A DNA stretch of 64,000 nt, taken from contig NZ_MUHH01000022.1 of assembly GCF_002217475.1 (NCBI RefSeq), positions 83,697 to 147,696 of the forward strand, read 5' to 3'. Shown in pieces: positions 8,106-16,837 of the stretch. The first letter of the stretch is position 1. Each line of letters opens with the position of its first letter. Source of the stretch: Flavobacterium tructae (GTDB taxonomy: Bacteria; Bacteroidota; Bacteroidia; Flavobacteriales; Flavobacteriaceae). Position numbers and translations under genes: made by a program. The notes beneath the pieces were generated by a model. That model made no database searches. It was not told the DNA's origin and saw only the letters and a list, made by a program, of their open reading frames with translations.

Positions 8106-8696
8106 ATGGAAGAGCTTCTGGAACAAATTAAAAACTGCCGTGTTTGTGAAGATTACCTTAAAGATGGTGTAAATCCCGTTGTTGCTGCCAGCAGAAAGAG
8201 TAAAATTGTAATTATAGGGCAGGCACCAGGGCGAATCGTACACAATACAAATATTGCATGGAACGATAAAAGTGGAGACAATTTGAGGAATTGGCTGCAA
8301 ATTGATAAAACAGTATTTTATAATACCGATAAGATAGCGTTAATGCCAATGGGTTTTTGCTTTCCGGGTACGGGAAAGACAGGAGATTTACCTCCACGTC
8401 CAGAGTGTGCACCATTATGGCATGAAAAAGTATTGAGATTAATGCCTGATGCAGAGCTTGTGTTATTAATAGGGCAGTATTCGCAGAAATATTATTTAGG
8501 GGATACTATCAAAAATACACTGACCGAAACGGTACGAAATTTTGAAGATTATTTACCGTACTTTTTTCCTTTGCCGCATCCGTCACCGAGAAACAATATC
8601 TGGCAGGCCAAAAATGAATGGTTTCAGGAAAAAGTTTTGCCTCAGTTAAGAGAAAAGGTCAAAGTTATATTAGATAACAGCTCTTTAAAGAAGTAA
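8106..8696 (+). CDS. Uracil-DNA glycosylase superfamily protein, probable 4Fe-4S type
   Basis: A 196-aa protein with the UDG-fold motifs GQAPG (near residue 38, motif A position) and HPSPRN (near residue 158, motif B position). Four cysteines at 11, 14, 85 and 101 give C-x2-C-xn-C-x15-C, the spacing of the iron-sulfur cluster in family 4/5 uracil-DNA glycosylases. It probably removes uracil or a related lesion from DNA, although the GQAPGRIVHNTNIAWND segment departs from the usual family-4 form. The ATG at 8106 is chosen over an in-frame TTG at 8094. Confidence 0.8.
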   Translation: MEELLEQIKNCRVCEDYLKDGVNPVVAASRKSKIVIIGQAPGRIVHNTNIAWNDKSGDNLRNWLQIDKTVFYNTDKIALMPMGFCFPGTGKTGDLPPRPECAPLWHEKVLRLMPDAELVLLIGQYSQKYYLGDTIKNTLTETVRNFEDYLPYFFPLPHPSPRNNIWQAKNEWFQEKVLPQLREKVKVILDNSSLKK

Positions 8697-8771
8697 GTTT
8701 TATATTAGAATGTGGTTTTTTAATTGATTTTTTCGCGATTAAACGATTTCAACAAATTAACGATTCAACAT

Positions 8772-9752
8772 CTAAAGTACCATCAGGTTACAGCCACGAA
8801 TATCAGAATTATCAAAACGTCCCAATACTTCGAAAGAGTTGTTGGGATTTTTTTTGCCTAAATCCTGAGTAGCAATGAAGGAGCAGGAATTAATGTTGGC
8901 CAAATCAATCACATTGATTCCACCGGTTTTTCCGTCTTTTACGTAAGTGAGTGCATCTTCGGGATCGCGAACCAAAATGTGCATCCACGACGGGCATTCA
9001 AATACACCTTCACCCAGAGAATAAGCTTGTCCCAGAAGTTCGGTCATACCGTATTCCGAGTGAATGGCCGAAACACCGAAACCCGAACAAAGCTGCTCGT
9101 GTAATTCCTCACGAATCATTTCTTTTCGTTTGCCTTTCATACCGCCAGTCTCCATAATAATAGTATTCTGAAGATTGAATTGGTGTTTCTCAATCAAATC
9201 GAGTAAGGCGTAAGTAACACCAATCAGGATTACATTTTGACCAGATTCGTCTAAAGCGGTTAATTTTTTTATAAGATCGTCGTGATTGTGCAGGTAAAAC
9301 CCACTCTCAGGCTGATTGGAGAGTTTTATTAGATCTTCAACCATGTAAATTAGCGAAGATCCATCTCGCTCGAGATAAGACGGCAAAAGGGCTAAAACAA
9401 CGTAATCCTCTATGTTGCCATAGAATTGTGAAAATCCGTTGCGATAACTTTCTTCGTAAAGGGTTACATCGGTCACAATATGTCTGCTGGTAATCATGCC
9501 TGTAGTTCCGCTGCTTGTAAAAGTTACCTGAGCAGGATCGTTATTAGAAACTACATTATGACTTTTGAAAAACTGAATGGGTAAAAAAGGAATTTGTTCC
9601 AATGATTTTACCTGTTGTGGATTTACTTTTAAAAAATCGCAAAAATCACGATAGACAATGTTATTCTCATGTTGAAAACGAAACACTTTTAGTGCTATTT
9701 TCTCAAATTGTTTCTGACTCGAAATGGTAAATATATCGTTGGCTGTGATCAA
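8772..9752 (-). CDS. LuxE-like acyl-protein synthetase
   Basis: A 326-aa member of the LuxE/PaaK-like adenylate-forming group. The nucleotide-binding TFTSSGTTG lies near residues 77-85, METGGMKGKRKEM near 202-214, and the SEYGMTELLGQAYS segment (near 233-246) matches the second adenylate motif. LuxE enzymes activate a fatty acid with ATP and hold it as a thioester or ester. There is no luxCDAB here, so in this context it is likelier a stand-alone acyl or carboxylate ligase acting on an unknown substrate. Leftward, apparently monocistronic. Confidence 0.82.
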   Translation of the reverse strand: MITANDIFTISSQKQFEKIALKVFRFQHENNIVYRDFCDFLKVNPQQVKSLEQIPFLPIQFFKSHNVVSNNDPAQVTFTSSGTTGMITSRHIVTDVTLYEESYRNGFSQFYGNIEDYVVLALLPSYLERDGSSLIYMVEDLIKLSNQPESGFYLHNHDDLIKKLTALDESGQNVILIGVTYALLDLIEKHQFNLQNTIIMETGGMKGKRKEMIREELHEQLCSGFGVSAIHSEYGMTELLGQAYSLGEGVFECPSWMHILVRDPEDALTYVKDGKTGGINVIDLANINSCSFIATQDLGKKNPNNSFEVLGRFDNSDIRGCNLMVL

Positions 9753-9780
9753 AACTTTTTTTGTGCAAAGATATTGTTTT

Positions 9781-9860
9781 TAGTTTTTAGTCATCGTTTT
9801 CAGTTGCCATTTTTAGGATTTCGCAGAAACTGAAAACTGTGACCGCGACTGAAAACTAAA
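9781..9860. repeat. Degenerate ACTGAAAACT repeat cluster
   Basis: Several copies of CTGAAAACT-type units and their complements fill the LuxE upstream spacer. A related cluster is at 32619-32650. This is a dispersed, internally repetitive intergenic element with no coding content. Confidence 0.5.
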
Positions 9861-9887
9861 AAAGCTCTAATGAAAATTAGAGCTTTT
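9858..9887 (-). terminator. Terminator of the T9SS sorting-domain gene
   Basis: A perfect 12-bp stem (AAAAGCTCTAAT / ATTAGAGCTTTT) with a GAAA loop; read leftward it ends in a T run. It starts 6 nt beyond the stop codon of the gene at 9893. Confidence 0.8.
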
Positions 9888-9892
9888 GTGTT

Positions 9893-10231
9893 TTATCGAA
9901 TAATGAGCTTTCGTGTTGCTGAAGCATTTTCTTCGCTTATTTTGATGATGTAAACGCCTGGAACCAGATCAGAAACGTTTAATTCTCGAGAACTTAAATG
10001 TGTTTGAAGTACTTTTTTACCCAGAACATCAAAGATGATAATCTCTTTTTCTAAATCATTTTTAGAGGAGATAGTTACTTTTCCACCGGTCACGGGGTTA
10101 GGGTACAAGCTTAGACCCTCAATGGTTGCTACCTGTTGAGGTTTTGGTAATTGCTTACTGTCTTGTGCCGAAACACTAACAGTAAAGAAAAAAGCCAATA
10201 AGAAAGTAATATAAAAGTAATTTTTTGCCAT
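9893..10231 (-). CDS. Minimal exported protein consisting of a T9SS type A sorting domain
   Basis: The 112-aa protein has a signal peptide (FYITFLLAFFFTVSVSAQ, residues about 4-21) and then little except a type A T9SS C-terminal sorting domain: LSLYPNPVTGGKVTI, IIFDVLGKKVLQ, LVPGVYIIKI and the final ATRKLIIR. Such domains normally direct large surface or secreted proteins through the type IX system; here no cargo precedes it. The ATG at 10231 (MAKNYF) is chosen over one at 10273 because the latter would not place a signal peptide at the N-terminus. It follows the lipoprotein gene but is separated by a terminator. Confidence 0.85.
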   Translation of the reverse strand: MAKNYFYITFLLAFFFTVSVSAQDSKQLPKPQQVATIEGLSLYPNPVTGGKVTISSKNDLEKEIIIFDVLGKKVLQTHLSSRELNVSDLVPGVYIIKISEENASATRKLIIR

Positions 10232-10288
10232 CGCGTTATTTTGGTTAGTGTAAATATACAAAAAAAAGTACAAAAATTACACCAAAAA

Positions 10289-10318
10289 AAAACATCCTAA
10301 ATATTTAGGATGTTTTTA
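10289..10318 (-). terminator. Terminator between the beta-helix lipoprotein and the sorting-domain gene
   Basis: The palindrome CATCCTAAATATTTAGGATG is flanked by A and T runs on both sides, so it could act in either direction. It lies 21 nt beyond the lipoprotein stop codon. Confidence 0.8.
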
Positions 10319-10338
10319 ACAGTTTATATTGTAAGTGA

Positions 10339-11520
10339 TTAGAAACCAACTGACCATCCAGCAGCCCATGTTGGAGCTAATACTCCGTTTCCAGCTCCAG
10401 TAGCAGTAGCCGATTCTGTAACAATAGCACTTACGTTAGCAGAAGAAGCGTCTGTTTTCTTTCCTTTAGTTTTTACAGGTACATCAGTAACAAATAATAC
10501 ATTTGATACTTTTAATGCAGTTCCAACAAAAGCAATAGTTTCGTCGTTTTCAACATCGATTCCAGTTGCCCATGCACTTAAAACTACGTTTGAGATAATA
10601 GCTTTAGTTCCTCTTCTTAATTTGATTGCTTGGTTTTCAGCGAAGTTAGCAGCAGCTGCAGTACTTCCAGGCCCAACAAGAGTTAAGTTTGTGATAGTAG
10701 GATTAGCGATTGGAGTGAAAGCATATCCGAATTCGAAGTTATCGGCTTCAATTCCTCTGTTTCCTTTTCCGAAGTCTAATTTACCATACCAGTTTTCGTT
10801 GATACCATTCCATCCTTCAGTCCAGTCAAATTGATCATCTTCGTTACCGATAGAGATTAAGTTTTTAGTATTTACAGATCCTCCGAAGAATTCGAATCCG
10901 TCATCAGCACCGTAGTAAGCTTCAACGTTTTCAACGATTGTTCCTGAACCTACTCCAAAGAATGAGATTCCGTTAAATTCTTTTTCAGAGTTGAAAGCAG
11001 CTCCAGCGTATTCAATTCTTAAATATTTGATAGATCCAGAGTTATCAGCAGAGTTAGTTCCACCATAAGTCAATTCAGCAACTTCAGATGTAGCAGTACT
11101 AGCACCACCAGTTACACGGTTGATTGGAGCTTTACCACAAATTACTAAACCACCCCATTTACCAGCTTGTTTTACAGAAGCAGTCATGATAACTGGTTTT
11201 GCAGCTGTACCGTTTACGTTTATTTTTGCACCTTGCGCAACTGATATATATGCCGCAGTTCCTCCAGTACCTTCAATAACCGTTCCTGCAGGAATTGTTA
11301 AAGTTGCTCCGTTTTCTACTTTTATAGCTCCTGTCAATTTATAAGTTTTAGTAGCATCAAGTATTACTTCACCATCAGTGATCTTTCCTTGAAAGTTAGC
11401 AGGGTCGGCAACAAACGTCGAAGTAGGTGCTTTTTTATCGTCATCGCTACTTGAACAGCTTGTAAGTAAGCCTCCTGATAAAGCAATAACTGTAACAAAG
11501 TTTAAAATTGATTTTTTCAT
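10339..11520 (-). CDS. Surface lipoprotein, predicted right-handed beta-helix, paired with a TonB receptor
   Basis: The 393-aa product has a lipoprotein signal (LSGGLLTSCSSSDDDKK, lipidated Cys near residue 22) and a long run of short beta-strand repeats of the parallel beta-helix type, with Gly/Asn/Asp turns (YGADDGFEFFGGSVNTKNL, NEDDQFDWTEGWNG, GNRGIEADNFEFG). Relatives in Bacteroidota are routinely encoded next to a carboxypeptidase-like TonB receptor, as here, but the ligand is not established. The ATG at 11520 is preferred to one at 11565, which lies in the -7 element (11563-11570). It has its own promoter behind the receptor terminator. Confidence 0.82.
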   Translation of the reverse strand: MKKSILNFVTVIALSGGLLTSCSSSDDDKKAPTSTFVADPANFQGKITDGEVILDATKTYKLTGAIKVENGATLTIPAGTVIEGTGGTAAYISVAQGAKINVNGTAAKPVIMTASVKQAGKWGGLVICGKAPINRVTGGASTATSEVAELTYGGTNSADNSGSIKYLRIEYAGAAFNSEKEFNGISFFGVGSGTIVENVEAYYGADDGFEFFGGSVNTKNLISIGNEDDQFDWTEGWNGINENWYGKLDFGKGNRGIEADNFEFGYAFTPIANPTITNLTLVGPGSTAAAANFAENQAIKLRRGTKAIISNVVLSAWATGIDVENDETIAFVGTALKVSNVLFVTDVPVKTKGKKTDASSANVSAIVTESATATGAGNGVLAPTWAAGWSVGF

Positions 11521-11562
11521 AATCGTTTTAATAATTTTTTTTGTGTGTTTAATTTCTTGATG

Positions 11563-11596
11563 CAAAGATGGATTAGAAATCCTTTCCGGATGTTAA
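11563..11596 (-). promoter_or_regulatory. Promoter with a single TTAACA site before the beta-helix lipoprotein
   Basis: Minus-strand CATCTTTG (11563-11570, one mismatch to TAnnTTTG) is preceded, 20 nt upstream, by TTAACA (11591-11596). Twenty equals 9 + 11, the register of the middle half-site in the promoters of the TonB receptor and porin. Further upstream (about 11633-11660) are additional TTAAC-like words (TTAACA, N5, TTAATA) not in that register. Weaker than the other two candidates. Confidence 0.4.
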
Positions 11597-11683
11597 GCAA
11601 CCGTGATTGTTAGTTTAATAAAATGAAGCTTTTATATTAACTAAATGTTAACTACTTAACACACTGTTTATAGTTGAAAGAAT

Positions 11684-11716
11684 AAAAAAAGGACAGTACG
11701 CAGACTGTCCTTTTTT
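11684..11716 (-). terminator. Terminator of the TonB receptor gene
   Basis: A long stem (AAAAAAGGACAGT / ACTGTCCTTTTTT) with a 6-nt loop lies 20 nt past the receptor stop codon and functions symmetrically. It separates the receptor from the downstream lipoprotein gene. Confidence 0.85.
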
Positions 11717-11736
11717 ATTAATTCAATTTATATGGC

Positions 11737-14511
11737 TTAGAACTCGTAGCTAAATTGTAAACTTAAGTTTAAACCTTTTTTGTAGCTCAAAACATTTACA
11801 TCACCAGATTGATTTTCCTGAACTCTGTTAACTGTTGGGTCAAGAATGTTTTTTACAACTAAACCAAGACCATAGTTTTTACTCAGTTTTGCTTTTGCAA
11901 TGAAATCTAATGAACCAACCGCTTTGTCAACCAAGTCTCCTTTTTCAAGTGTACCAATTGCGTTAACGCGATCAGAGAAATAATTGTAAGCCAAAGTTGT
12001 AGTCAGGTTACTGTTTTTATCATTCCATTCATTGTAGAAAGAGATGTCAGCATTTAGTAAGAAAGGAGAAGCTCCTGTAAATTTACCTGTTGTATTTGTA
12101 AAAGTAGTTGGACGTGTTCCTTCAGTTTCTTTCAAAACCTTTTCGTCGTCTAATTGTTGTTTGCTGTACAAGTAAGACAAGTTAATACCTCCTGTTAATT
12201 TCTTTGTCTGTTCACTGTCAAAGTTAAAAAGTACTTTTTTGTACTCTAATTCAGCTCCGGCTACATATCCATAATCTCCAGAGTTTACATATGAAATATC
12301 ATTTGTAGAAGAGTTAATGATTACCTCATTAATTGGATTCAAAATGTATTTTCCAAAAGCCGTTACAGAGAAAACTTCGTCACTTTTTGGAAAAACTTCC
12401 CATTTTAAGTCAAAGTTGTAATCGTCTGAAGCGTATAAAAATGGATTACCAACTTTAGCCTGTAAAAAGTCCTCATAAATAAAAGGAGATCTTTCTTTGA
12501 ACTGAGGTAATGTATACGTTTTACTGAATCCTAAACGTAAATTTTGTTTTTCGTTAAGTTCATACTTTAAAACTACACTTGGTAAGAAAGCTGTTTTTTC
12601 TAACTTATCGCTTCCTCCTGCAGGATCTAATTGTGTACTCCATTCCACATTTTGGGTGATAACTTCAGCTCTTAATCCTAGTACTGCTGTGAATTTAGGA
12701 TTGAATTTGTACTCTGTATTTAAGAAACCACCGTTGATCGTTAAATCTCCACCGTAAGTTTGCGGATCCAATGCGTTAGGAACTTCAGGTCCTCCACGGA
12801 AAGTTGAAATTGTGAAATAGTTGTTCGCTAAGTTTTGTTGGTTGTAGAATAAATCTAAGTTGTTTGGGTCAACAATATCACCGGTGTGAGACACTGGAAA
12901 TGTTGTGGTTTTAAGGTTGAATTGAGTAGCCTCAAAATCTCTGTTTTTAAACCTTCCGTTGTATCCTAAAGTGAATTTTCCTTTGAAATCACCTTCGTCA
13001 TTTTTGTTAAACTTATAGTTTACAGACAAGTTTGCAGCCAATTCGTTTTCTTTTAAGTCCTGAAAGTAACGGTTGTTGTTTGGTGCAGATTGAGAGTTGA
13101 TTACATAACCACCATTCACTTTGTTCATAGTGTTGTAAGTTCTGTCCGGAATGTTTTGGTTTACAATATTGTAAGAACCTCCCCAGTTCAGTGTACTTCT
13201 TTCGCTTAGTTTGTGCTCTCCCAATAATTGATTTACCCACAAAGCTGTTTTTTCGTATTCATTTCTGCGAATATATCCGTTTCCTTCATTGGCAAGATCG
13301 ACAATATATCCAGATGACTCTTCTCTCTTTTGTGCAGAAGTGTTGATGAATAAAGAGTTGAAGTTGATTTTGTTGCGATTGTTGATTTTGTATCCGGCAT
13401 TAAACATTCCTGTTGTGTTAGTGCTGTAGGCCAGGTAGTGGTAATCTAAATCTTTTCCGGCAACACCAGCAGCATTTACACTCGCCTTGGCAGTTCCGTT
13501 TGTTCTTGACGAATACTCATTTGAGAAAGAAGCAGTTCCAAATACGGTAAGTTTTCCTTCACTTCCAATATTAAACGAATCTCCACCTGAGATTCCGAAT
13601 GAACCTGCTAAAGGTGTTTTCTTCTCAAATTGAAGCGTGTTGAAATTGTATTGATTCAATGGATTGTTTGGAATTTCAGCTTTACTAAATCCAAAAGCAT
13701 TTGGGCCTTTTTGCAGGCTAAAGTTGTTTTCACCAAGAGCATTTGTGTTTACTTTTGATTCCACATCAATTTTAAAAAATCCATTTCCTTTGTAATCTTT
13801 AGAGATAATATCAACATTTCCTCCAGCAAAATCTCCAAAGAACTTACCGTTGTAAACTTTGTCAATCGATACATATTCGATAATGTCAGTAGAGAAAATA
13901 TCTAAGTTGATGTTTTTCTTTTCAGGATCGTTTGACGGAATTGGCAAACCGTTCATTGTAGTTGAATTGTAACGGTCCCCTAAACCTCTTACGAAAATAT
14001 TGTTTGTTCCTTCCTGTTTGGTAATACCAGTCGTTTTTACAACTGCATTGGCAACATCACTAACTCCTTTTTTAGAAAGCTCCTGTGCTCCGATAGATTG
14101 TTTAATATCAACAGCATTTTTTTGTTCCAATAGCAGTGCAGATTCTTTTTGTTTGTTTACTGCCGATGATTTTACAACAACATCTTTAAGTGTAAAGCTT
14201 CCTGACGAAAGTACCTGATTTACAGTGATTGTTTCATTTGCTTTTACAGTAACTGGCTTTTCTACAGATTCATATCCAACGAAACTAAAAATAATGATAT
14301 AATTTCCCGGATTTACATTTAAGGAATATTTTCCCTCAATGTCAGTGTTTGCGCTAATGTTTGTTCCCTTTAATAAAACATTTGCAAAAGGTAGGGCTTC
14401 ATTGTTGGTTTCTTTGTCGGTTAATACACCAGAAATCGTACCTTTGTTTTGTGCGATCGAAATCGTACAGATGAATAATGTGATAAATAGAAATTTTAAA
14501 TTGAATTTCAT
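11737..14511 (-). CDS. TonB-dependent receptor with carboxypeptidase-regulatory-like N-terminal domain
   Basis: The 924-aa outer-membrane transporter has a signal peptide (residues 1-20, ending SIAQ), a carboxypeptidase-regulatory-like beta-sandwich (about 24-110: GTISGVLTDKETNNEALPFA, GNYIIIFSFVGYESV), a plug (about 130-235: VANAVVKTTGITKQEGTNN, VRGLGDRYNSTTMNGLPIPS) and a 22-strand barrel ending in the aromatic SFQFSYEF-type strand (residues NLSLQFSYEF). It is not the SusC type. It lies divergent from a PhoB-type regulator gene, and its promoter carries a three-site Pho-box-like array, so phosphate-related substrate uptake is a reasonable inference; the substrate itself is unknown. Confidence 0.93.
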   Translation of the reverse strand: MKFNLKFLFITLFICTISIAQNKGTISGVLTDKETNNEALPFANVLLKGTNISANTDIEGKYSLNVNPGNYIIIFSFVGYESVEKPVTVKANETITVNQVLSSGSFTLKDVVVKSSAVNKQKESALLLEQKNAVDIKQSIGAQELSKKGVSDVANAVVKTTGITKQEGTNNIFVRGLGDRYNSTTMNGLPIPSNDPEKKNINLDIFSTDIIEYVSIDKVYNGKFFGDFAGGNVDIISKDYKGNGFFKIDVESKVNTNALGENNFSLQKGPNAFGFSKAEIPNNPLNQYNFNTLQFEKKTPLAGSFGISGGDSFNIGSEGKLTVFGTASFSNEYSSRTNGTAKASVNAAGVAGKDLDYHYLAYSTNTTGMFNAGYKINNRNKINFNSLFINTSAQKREESSGYIVDLANEGNGYIRRNEYEKTALWVNQLLGEHKLSERSTLNWGGSYNIVNQNIPDRTYNTMNKVNGGYVINSQSAPNNNRYFQDLKENELAANLSVNYKFNKNDEGDFKGKFTLGYNGRFKNRDFEATQFNLKTTTFPVSHTGDIVDPNNLDLFYNQQNLANNYFTISTFRGGPEVPNALDPQTYGGDLTINGGFLNTEYKFNPKFTAVLGLRAEVITQNVEWSTQLDPAGGSDKLEKTAFLPSVVLKYELNEKQNLRLGFSKTYTLPQFKERSPFIYEDFLQAKVGNPFLYASDDYNFDLKWEVFPKSDEVFSVTAFGKYILNPINEVIINSSTNDISYVNSGDYGYVAGAELEYKKVLFNFDSEQTKKLTGGINLSYLYSKQQLDDEKVLKETEGTRPTTFTNTTGKFTGASPFLLNADISFYNEWNDKNSNLTTTLAYNYFSDRVNAIGTLEKGDLVDKAVGSLDFIAKAKLSKNYGLGLVVKNILDPTVNRVQENQSGDVNVLSYKKGLNLSLQFSYEF

Positions 14512-14537
14512 TTCAGTGTTGTGTTTAAATTTTTGTG

Positions 14538-14582
14538 CAAAGAAAAAGACGCTGTGTAAAGTTCATGTTAGCCACTTGTTAT
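14538..14582 (-). promoter_or_regulatory. Pho-box-like array and -7 element of the TonB receptor
   Basis: On the minus strand, half-sites ATAACA (14577-14582), CTAACA (14566-14571) and TTTACA (14555-14560) recur every 11 nt with 5-nt spacers. Exactly 9 nt after the last comes TTTCTTTG (14538-14545), one mismatch from TAnnTTTG. The layout equals that of the porin promoter at 16838-16882. TTAACA repeats with 5-nt spacing are the known PhoP box of Bacillus; assigning the neighbouring response regulator to these sites is inference. Confidence 0.65.
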
Positions 14583-14626
14583 GTTTTCGTGTCGCGTAGA
14601 TTATCAAATTGTTACCAGATTAAATT

Positions 14627-14651
14627 ACCGTTAACCGCAATTTTTAACGGT
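14627..14651. promoter_or_regulatory. Inverted repeat upstream of the response regulator
   Basis: ACCGTTAA (14627-14634) and TTAACGGT (14644-14651) are perfect inverted repeats 9 nt apart, midway between the divergent receptor and response-regulator genes. It could be an operator or a weak hairpin; a TATATTTA -7-like word follows at about 14662. Confidence 0.4.
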
Positions 14652-14741
14652 CATTTTATTAGTATATTTACCATCTCAAATGAAAATCATCGAATGTATA
14701 ATAAAGAAAATTTGATGTAAAAATCTCAATTTTTGCTATTT

Positions 14742-15425
14742 ATGAAAAAAACACAAACCAAGATTTTACTAGTTGACGATGAACCAGATATCTTAGAAAT
14801 CGTTGGCTATAACCTTGCTCAGGAAGGCTACCAGATTGTAACTGCCTCTAACGGAAAAGAAGCAATTGCAAAGGCTCAGAAAGAATTGCCGGAATTGATT
14901 ATTATGGATGTAATGATGGCAGAAATGGATGGAATGGAAGCTTGCGAACACATTAGAAAAATTCCCGAATTAAATAATGTTATCATAACATTCCTTACAG
15001 CAAGAAGTGAAGATTATTCACAAGTAGCTGGTTTTGACGCAGGTGCAGATGATTATATTACCAAGCCAATAAAACCAAAATTATTGGTCTCCAAAGTAAA
15101 GGCGCTGTTAAGAAGGTTAAAAGAACAAGAAGTCGTAAGTGATACTTTAAATGTAGGCGGAATAGAGATTAACCGTGAAGAATACAAGATCATTAAAGGT
15201 AACGTTGAGATTGCCTTACCAAGAAAAGAATTTGAATTGTTTTACTTGTTAGCCTCAAAACCGGGGAAAGTTTTTAAAAGAGATGAAATTCTCGATAAAG
15301 TCTGGGGAAATGAAGTTGTAGTAGGAGGAAGAACGATTGATGTTCATATTCGAAAACTTCGCGAAAAAATTGGAGAAGACCTCTTTAAAACCATAAAAGG
15401 AGTAGGTTATAAATTTGAAGTTTAG
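14742..15425 (+). CDS. OmpR/PhoB-family response regulator
   Basis: The 227-aa protein has a receiver domain (residues 5-125) with the acidic pair in VDDEPD, the phosphoacceptor Asp56 in IIMDVMM, the switch Thr in FLTARSED and the lysine in YITKPIKP, followed by a winged-helix DNA-binding domain (about 130-227: GGRTIDVHIRKLREKIGED). Its kinase partner follows 239 nt downstream. Flanking genes are a TonB receptor and a phosphate-selective-type porin with matching Pho-box-like promoters, which favours a PhoB role. An in-frame ATG 9 nt upstream (14733) is an alternative start. Confidence 0.93.
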   Translation: MKKTQTKILLVDDEPDILEIVGYNLAQEGYQIVTASNGKEAIAKAQKELPELIIMDVMMAEMDGMEACEHIRKIPELNNVIITFLTARSEDYSQVAGFDAGADDYITKPIKPKLLVSKVKALLRRLKEQEVVSDTLNVGGIEINREEYKIIKGNVEIALPRKEFELFYLLASKPGKVFKRDEILDKVWGNEVVVGGRTIDVHIRKLREKIGEDLFKTIKGVGYKFEV

Positions 15426-15430
15426 ATTTT

Positions 15431-15472
15431 TAAGGTGCTGAGGTTCTGAGAAGTTAAGTTACTAAGAACTTT
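15431..15472. repeat. Dispersed TTAG-type repeat, copy 1
   Basis: A roughly 40-nt tract built from about 10-nt units such as AAGGTGCTGAGGTTCTGAG; read on the other strand it resembles the tracts at 42961-43000 and 45710-45746 (CTTAGCACCTTAGTAACT type). It is intergenic and non-coding. Confidence 0.5.
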
Positions 15473-15521
15473 AGTCGGGATCTAAATTCATTCAAATTGT
15501 TTTAAAATATTCAATACATTT

Positions 15522-15574
15522 AAACCATATAAGAATTGAAGTTTGTGTAATCTTCATTTTCTTATATGGTTTTT
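15522..15574 (+). terminator. Hairpin between the response regulator and histidine kinase genes
   Basis: AAACCATATAAGAA and TTCTTATATGGTTT form a 14-bp stem over a long loop that itself contains TTGAAG / CTTCA pairing, then T-rich sequence. It probably reduces read-through into the kinase gene, uncoupling the two partners. Confidence 0.6.
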
Positions 15575-15663
15575 GAGTTATTCCTTTTCTGCTTTTGCCT
15601 GAGAAAATAGTACTCAAAAACAAAACTTAATTTTCTTAATCTCTTAATGACCCAATAATTTCA

Positions 15664-16743
15664 ATGAAAATTAATTTTAAAAAAACATACAAATTTGCTG
15701 TAAAGTCAGCATTATACATAAGTCTTTTTGCAACAGGATTTGTGATGATATTGATGTCTTTGTTTTATAAAAACCAATTAAAGTATCAATTTGCATTCGC
15801 CATAATCTTTATAATATCCATTTATGCTTTTTCGTTCCTGGTCTTGCAATATCGTGTGGAGCGTTTTATTTACAGAAGAGTCAAAAAGATATACGATGAG
15901 GTTTCATTATTAGAGACAACAACATTGATCAATCAGCCTATAACTACTGATATGGAAACACTTTCGCGCGAAGTGAAAAAGTTTGCCACCGATAAAAAGC
16001 TGGAAATTGAAATGCTGGAGATCAGGGAGCAATACCGACGTGAGTTTCTTGGAAATGTTTCGCATGAGCTGAAAACGCCTTTGTTTACGGTTCAGGGTTA
16101 TGTTTCAACTTTGCTGGATGGTGCTATGGAAGATAAGAATATTCGAAAAAAATATTTAAAGCGAGCGGAGAAAGGTGTTGAGCGATTGATTTATATCGTT
16201 GAAGATCTGGACATGATTACCAAATTAGAATCAGGAGACCTGGATTTAATCATGAGTGATTTTGATATTGTAGAACTGATTCAAAACGTTTTCGATTTAT
16301 TGGAGATGAAAGCCGACAAAAAGAAAATTAAACTGGCGTTTGAAAGCAAGAACATTAAGTCAGTAATCATTCGCGGAGATAAGGACAGAATTCAGCAAGT
16401 TCTGGAAAACCTGATCGTGAACTCTATTAAGTACGGTAAAGAAGGTGGTTTGACTGAGGTGGGAGTTGTTAACCTAACCAAGAAAAAAGTACTGATCCGT
16501 ATTAGTGATAATGGTGAAGGTGTTGAAAAACAAAACATTCCGAGACTTTTTGAACGCTTTTACAGAGTGGATAAAAGTGGAACCCGTTCAGAGGGCGGTT
16601 CCGGATTGGGATTAGCTATTGTAAAGCACATTATTGAAGCACATAAAGAGAAAGTATATGTAGAAAGTGAGTTCGGAATTGGTTCTGAATTCTCTTTTAC
16701 GCTTGAAAAAGCAAATAAAACAGTAAAAGCCGAAGTTAAATAA
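15664..16743 (+). CDS. Membrane sensor histidine kinase, PhoR-like
   Basis: A 359-aa kinase with two membrane helices (about 12-34 and 40-61) and almost no periplasmic loop, then a linker helix, HisKA with the phosphoacceptor His134 in FLGNVSHELKTPL, and an ATPase domain with N box (ENLIVNSIKYG), G1 (ISDNGEGV), F box (LFERFYRVDKSG) and G2 (GGSGLGLAIVKH). The lack of a periplasmic sensor is typical of PhoR-type kinases that sense through transporter partners. It pairs with the regulator at 14742, although a hairpin lies between the genes. Confidence 0.93.
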   Translation: MKINFKKTYKFAVKSALYISLFATGFVMILMSLFYKNQLKYQFAFAIIFIISIYAFSFLVLQYRVERFIYRRVKKIYDEVSLLETTTLINQPITTDMETLSREVKKFATDKKLEIEMLEIREQYRREFLGNVSHELKTPLFTVQGYVSTLLDGAMEDKNIRKKYLKRAEKGVERLIYIVEDLDMITKLESGDLDLIMSDFDIVELIQNVFDLLEMKADKKKIKLAFESKNIKSVIIRGDKDRIQQVLENLIVNSIKYGKEGGLTEVGVVNLTKKKVLIRISDNGEGVEKQNIPRLFERFYRVDKSGTRSEGGSGLGLAIVKHIIEAHKEKVYVESEFGIGSEFSFTLEKANKTVKAEVK

Positions 16744-16837
16744 TTGTAAGCTTGTTGGAGTGAAGTACCGTGAAATCTAGTGTTTTAACACTAATGAAAT
16801 TTACGTAACCATTTCGAAACAATTCCTTTTTGTTATA

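Noticed and set aside
8772..9752. Part of a luminescence (lux) operon because of LuxE similarity
   Set aside because: No luxA, B, C or D genes nearby; LuxE-like adenylate enzymes are common in non-luminous bacteria.
13013..13240. Frames inside the TonB receptor gene on alternative phases
   Set aside because: Shadows of a well-supported receptor; no independent promoter or family.
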